In this document: positions 61,492-64,000 of the stretch, piece by piece
Position numbering within the stretch: position 1 is the first letter of the stretch
Layout of the letters: each line of letters starts with the position of its first letter
Source: Clostridium swellfunianum
GTDB taxonomy: Bacteria; Bacillota; Clostridia; Clostridiales; Clostridiaceae
Assembly (NCBI RefSeq): GCF_023656515.1
Contig: NZ_JAMOFV010000006.1
Location: forward strand, 3,906,194 to 3,970,193
DNA length: 64,000 nt
Reading direction: 5' to 3'
Program-made: the position numbers and the translations under genes
The notes under the pieces: generated by a model
The model's input: only the letters and a program-made list of their open reading frames with translations
Told to the model about the DNA's origin: nothing
The model's database searches: none

Positions 61492-62319
61492 CTATCTTCC
61501 TCTTAAGTTGTTAGCCATTCCCCACATCTCATCAGCTGTTCTCATAGCCTTAGAGCTTAACTCAAAGGCCCTCTGAGTTACTATCATTTCTGTCATTTCT
61601 TTTGTCAAGTCAACATTTGAAAGCTCTAGCAAGCCTTGTCTTATACTTGAGTCCTCTTCTAAATAAGGTCTTTCCACTGGGACTTCAACACCATTTATAT
61701 TTTGGGTGTCAATTACATATAAACTATTTCCTATAGATCTAAGGGAGTCTTGTCCAACTACGTTATACAAGTTTATTTTTCCAACTTCCTTATTAACATT
61801 TCCATCAGTTTTTATTACTCTTCCCTGTTCATCTACGGTAAAGTTGTCTTTAGTAAATTGTTTATCCTCTTGTTGAGTACCTTCATAAAAATTTATAAAG
61901 AGCCTATTCCCATTTTTATCAACTAGACTTCCGTCAGCATCTAAGTTAAAGCTTCCACTCCTAGTGTATGCAAGCTTACTACTTCCATCGGCATTTTTCT
62001 CTGGGAGTTCTACTGCAAAATACCCTTGACCATCAATTGCTAAATCAGTTTTTTGAGTAGTTTCACTTAAATTTCCCTGACTTGCATCTCTTGTCCAATC
62101 TGCAGTTCTTACTCCAGTACCATTTATAGAAGAAGCTCCATCCTTTACATTTGTAGGATACCCATTTCGATTAAGAGTTTCGTATACTAAGTCTTTAAAA
62201 CTTACATCCACTTTTTTATAGCCTTCGGTGTTTACGTTTGCTATATTATTTGATATACTATCAAGCTTTTCCTGCTGTGCTGTCATGGAGCTTCTACTGC
62301 CCCATAATATTCTAAGCAA
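61492..62319 (-). CDS. flgG: Flagellar basal-body rod/hook protein FlgG-like
   Basis: Flagellar rod or hook-type protein of the FlgG/FlgF/FlgE family. N-terminal heptad AQQEKLDSISNNIANVNTEG, central FlgG-like domain (TRSGSFNLDADGSLVDKNG) and C-terminal coil LSNVDLTKEMTEMIVTQRAF with MRTADEMW. 275 residues. TTG start at 62319 with GAGGAGATGAGAGC. The two adjacent family members are probably FlgF and FlgG; which is proximal or distal rod is inferred. Confidence 0.88.
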   Translation of the reverse strand: MLRILWGSRSSMTAQQEKLDSISNNIANVNTEGYKKVDVSFKDLVYETLNRNGYPTNVKDGASSINGTGVRTADWTRDASQGNLSETTQKTDLAIDGQGYFAVELPEKNADGSSKLAYTRSGSFNLDADGSLVDKNGNRLFINFYEGTQQEDKQFTKDNFTVDEQGRVIKTDGNVNKEVGKINLYNVVGQDSLRSIGNSLYVIDTQNINGVEVPVERPYLEEDSSIRQGLLELSNVDLTKEMTEMIVTQRAFELSSKAMRTADEMWGMANNLRGR

Positions 62320-62347
62320 GCTCTCATCTCCTCTCCATATCTATATC

Positions 62348-63142
62348 CTATCTAACTGTACCCACTTCATTTACAGCCTTCCCCAAAGTCTCATCAATAG
62401 ACTGTAAAATCTTTTGGTTAGACTCGAATGTTCTCATAGTTGTCATCATATTTACCATTTCATTTATTACATTAACATTAGATTTTTCCAAATAACCTTG
62501 CTTAACATAAATATCATCACCCTGAATTGGATTCTCTCCTTGGTACAGATTATCACCAATCTTTCTAAGACTACTATAGTTTTCAAAATCCACTGTGGCA
62601 AACTTATAGTTTTGTCCATCTAATGAAAACCTGCCATTACCCTGAAGTTTTATTTCTCTGTTTCCGACTTGAATCGGTGATGGAGCAGAAATAGGCATTC
62701 CATTGTCATTAATAGCTGAGGCAAGTATTTTATCTCCGCTATTATTAACTAAGAATCCCTGTCCATTTACATGTAAATGACCATCTCTAGAATAAAAGGT
62801 GTTAACTAACCCATTATTATCTCTTAAAACAGAAAAGAAACCTTTTCCATCAATTGCAAAGTCGCTCCATTTATCTGTTGTCTCAAGCATTCCTCCAGTG
62901 AAGCTTGTGTTAACTTCATCTATTCTGCTCCCCTGACTTATGGATCCAATAACATTTTGCACATTCTTCCCATTAATAAGCTTGTCATAATTTTGTATTA
63001 ACACATCATCAAATTTTTTAACAGAAAGATTATCTCCTTTGAAACCAACTGTGTTAACATTAGCCAAGTTATTAGTTATTACATTTTGCTTAGCTTCCTG
63101 CGTAATTAGACCAGATACAGAAGTATAAAGGGATCTAATCAT
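62348..63142 (-). CDS. Flagellar basal-body rod protein FlgF/FlgG-like
   Basis: Rod or hook protein of the same family as the product of the next gene. N-terminal MIRSLYTSVSGLITQEAKQN then VITNNLANVNTVGFKGD; the central domain includes YSRDGHLHVNGQGFLVNNSG; the C-terminus has SNVNVINEMVNMMTTMRTFE. 264 residues. The ATG at 63142 overlaps the stop of a small upstream ORF (63139-63363) in ATGA fashion, so it is translationally coupled. Ribosome site AGGATGTGAGTAA. Confidence 0.86.
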   Translation of the reverse strand: MIRSLYTSVSGLITQEAKQNVITNNLANVNTVGFKGDNLSVKKFDDVLIQNYDKLINGKNVQNVIGSISQGSRIDEVNTSFTGGMLETTDKWSDFAIDGKGFFSVLRDNNGLVNTFYSRDGHLHVNGQGFLVNNSGDKILASAINDNGMPISAPSPIQVGNREIKLQGNGRFSLDGQNYKFATVDFENYSSLRKIGDNLYQGENPIQGDDIYVKQGYLEKSNVNVINEMVNMMTTMRTFESNQKILQSIDETLGKAVNEVGTVR

Positions 63143-63363
63143 TTACTCACATCCTTATCAATAACTTTAAATTCACCTGGGTAATCCATACCCAAACCTC
63201 TAGCTCTTCTTTCTATTTCAGAATCACTAATATTTGTACTTACTTTAACACCGCTCATAATAATAGTAGCAATTATAATTCCAATTCCAATTCCAAGCAG
63301 AATCTTTCTATCACTAAGAAAGTCTATTAACTCTTTTATTTTAGATATAATTCCTTTATTAAT
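63139..63363 (-). CDS. Hidden small single-pass membrane protein with no standard start codon
   Basis: An open frame of about 74 codons lies between the DUF6115-like gene and flgF and was missed because no ATG, GTG or TTG lies in frame before it. I propose ATT at 63363 (GGGGGAAGTGCT before it), though ATA codons downstream are alternatives. It reads INKGIISKIKELIDFLSDRK, then hydrophobic ILLGIGIGIIIATIIMSGV (residues about 21-39), then SDSEIERRARGLGMDYPGEF. It overlaps the DUF6115-like gene's end by 28 bp and the flgF start by 4 bp. A start codon error or a frameshift remain possible. Confidence 0.5.
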   Translation of the reverse strand: MNKGIISKIKELIDFLSDRKILLGIGIGIIIATIIMSGVKVSTNISDSEIERRARGLGMDYPGEFKVIDKDVSK

Positions 63364-63803
63364 AGCACTTCCCCCTTGCCTACTCCAAGTTTTACGGAAA
63401 CATCCTCAACAGAGAACCCTTCTTCTAGGAGTTTATTTATCTCTTCTATTTTTACACTATTGCCTTTTGTGTTATTTTCTTTCTTAACTTCACTATCTTC
63501 TGAAGGTATATCATTTTTCTTGTCTTCGATTACCTCAGTTAATTCTTCGTCTGATTTTTCATTTTCTTTAGTATAAGTTATGACATCCTCAATATTTTCT
63601 TTCTTTAATTCTATAATTTGCTTCTGTAATTCTAAAATCGTTTCTGAGAACTCACGTCTCAATACCCCTAATCTTACCTCAAATTCTGCTAATTCCTCTT
63701 CCTTATTATGAAATACATTTTTAAAGGAATTCTTTTCTCTTTTAATAGCTTTAATATTAAAAATTATTAAAGTTGTTCCTATAATTATCAACAGAAACCC
63801 CAT
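63336..63803 (-). CDS. DUF6115-like coiled-coil membrane protein in the flagellar cluster
   Basis: 155 residues. N-terminal membrane segment (GFLLIIIGTTLIIFNIKAI), acidic coiled coil (about 35-70), charged linker and a C-terminal small helical motif INKLLEEGFSVEDVSVKLGVGKGEVLLIKEL like DUF6115 and helix-turn-helix-type tails. Located between the sigma-28 factor gene and flgF as in other clostridia. Function unknown; probably linked to flagellar expression or assembly. Confidence 0.72.
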   Translation of the reverse strand: MGFLLIIIGTTLIIFNIKAIKREKNSFKNVFHNKEEELAEFEVRLGVLRREFSETILELQKQIIELKKENIEDVITYTKENEKSDEELTEVIEDKKNDIPSEDSEVKKENNTKGNSVKIEEINKLLEEGFSVEDVSVKLGVGKGEVLLIKELYLK

Positions 63804-63833
63804 TTTACCAACTCCATAAGTATATATTTTAAA

Positions 63834-64000
63834 TTAAGGCATATATTTTAACCTGCTCAATTCCTTCTTTAAATGCATTATAGCTCTGCTGTGGAGCTGA
63901 CAAACTCTAGATTCAGAAACTTCTAAGACTTTTCCTATTTCTTTTAGAGTTAAGCCTTCATAATAATATAAGGAAAGCACTGTTCTATCCTTTTCATTTA
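63834..64000 (-). CDS. fliA: FliA/SigD-type sigma-28 factor (partial, C-terminal end)
   Basis: Only 55 codons are in the window; the upstream part lies beyond 64000. The visible end [20 protein letters not shown] and [20 protein letters not shown] is sigma region 4 of the FliA type (LTLKEIG followed by [10 protein letters not shown]), which binds the -35 box. Its position before flagellar rod genes fits SigD/FliA. Stop TAA at 63834-63836. Confidence 0.85.
   Translation of the reverse strand, partial: NEKDRTVLSLYYYEGLTLKEIGKVLEVSESRVCQLHSRAIMHLKKELSRLKYMP

Overview
The window is a 64 kb stretch of a low-GC, endospore-forming, flagellated Clostridium-like Firmicute (Clostridiaceae is the best guess). 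The evidence is the A+T-rich sequence, strong AGGAGG ribosome-binding sites, the complete spoIIIA operon, the spoVD-type dcw cluster and the mraZ and sepF-divIVA blocks. The MurE DNPR motif plus dapF points to meso-diaminopimelate peptidoglycan. Almost every gene is on the minus strand. The exceptions are rqcH, ychF, a small basic hypothetical gene (55578-55982) and the CBS/DRTGG pyrophosphatase. There are no rRNA or tRNA genes, insertion sequences, phage genes or CRISPR arrays. No gene-free stretch exceeds about 260 bp.

Layout, in coordinate order (transcription mostly runs right to left). 1-9.5 kb: recN (cut by the left edge), argR, nadK, tlyA and dxs, then, behind a terminator, nusB-folD-xseA-xseB-ispA. 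9.7-15.3 kb: an Asp23 protein with its own promoter, then spoIIIAA to spoIIIAH, which encode the mother-cell to forespore feeding-tube channel. 15.4-16.5 kb: a CD1247-type zinc-ribbon protein and efp. 16.7-23.3 kb: a compact ten-gene type IV pilus / type II secretion-like locus (ATPase, platform protein, one major and several minor pseudopilins, PilM/N/O-like proteins). It has no prepilin peptidase and no PilT. 23.4-27.3 kb: dapF, rqcH and an rRNA methyltransferase. 27.5-35.7 kb: aroB-mtnN-aroF-aroA, a DksA/TraR-like gene, lspA, an rluD-type gene, and pyrR-uraA behind a PyrR-type attenuator.

35.8-50.8 kb is a division and cell-wall region in three blocks: mraZ-rsmH-ftsL-spoVD-murE-murF-mraY-ftsW, then ftsQ-DUF881-sbp-DUF881, then yggS-sepF-yggT-ylmH-divIVA. 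murD, murG, ftsA and ftsZ are absent. 51-61.4 kb carries ychF, a Lon-related protease, deoC, a Ca2+-type P-type ATPase, the pyrophosphatase and three genes of unknown function. 61.5-64 kb is the start of a flagellar cluster: two rod/hook genes, a previously hidden small membrane ORF with no standard start codon, a DUF6115-like gene and the C-terminus of a sigma-28-type factor.

The most interesting observations are regulatory. Two nearly identical sigma-H-like promoter elements with the same 11-nt spacing precede mraZ and yggS, so the two outer division blocks may respond together at the onset of sporulation. Directly downstream of the mraZ element lie three 10-bp repeats that look like MraZ operators. 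Other points are a PyrR-binding loop and terminator before pyrR, a tandemly duplicated Shine-Dalgarno-bearing leader before aroA, structured leaders before murE and nusB, the hidden ORF at 63139-63363, and a Lon-family protein whose Walker A loop has eroded while its Ser-Lys protease dyad is intact.
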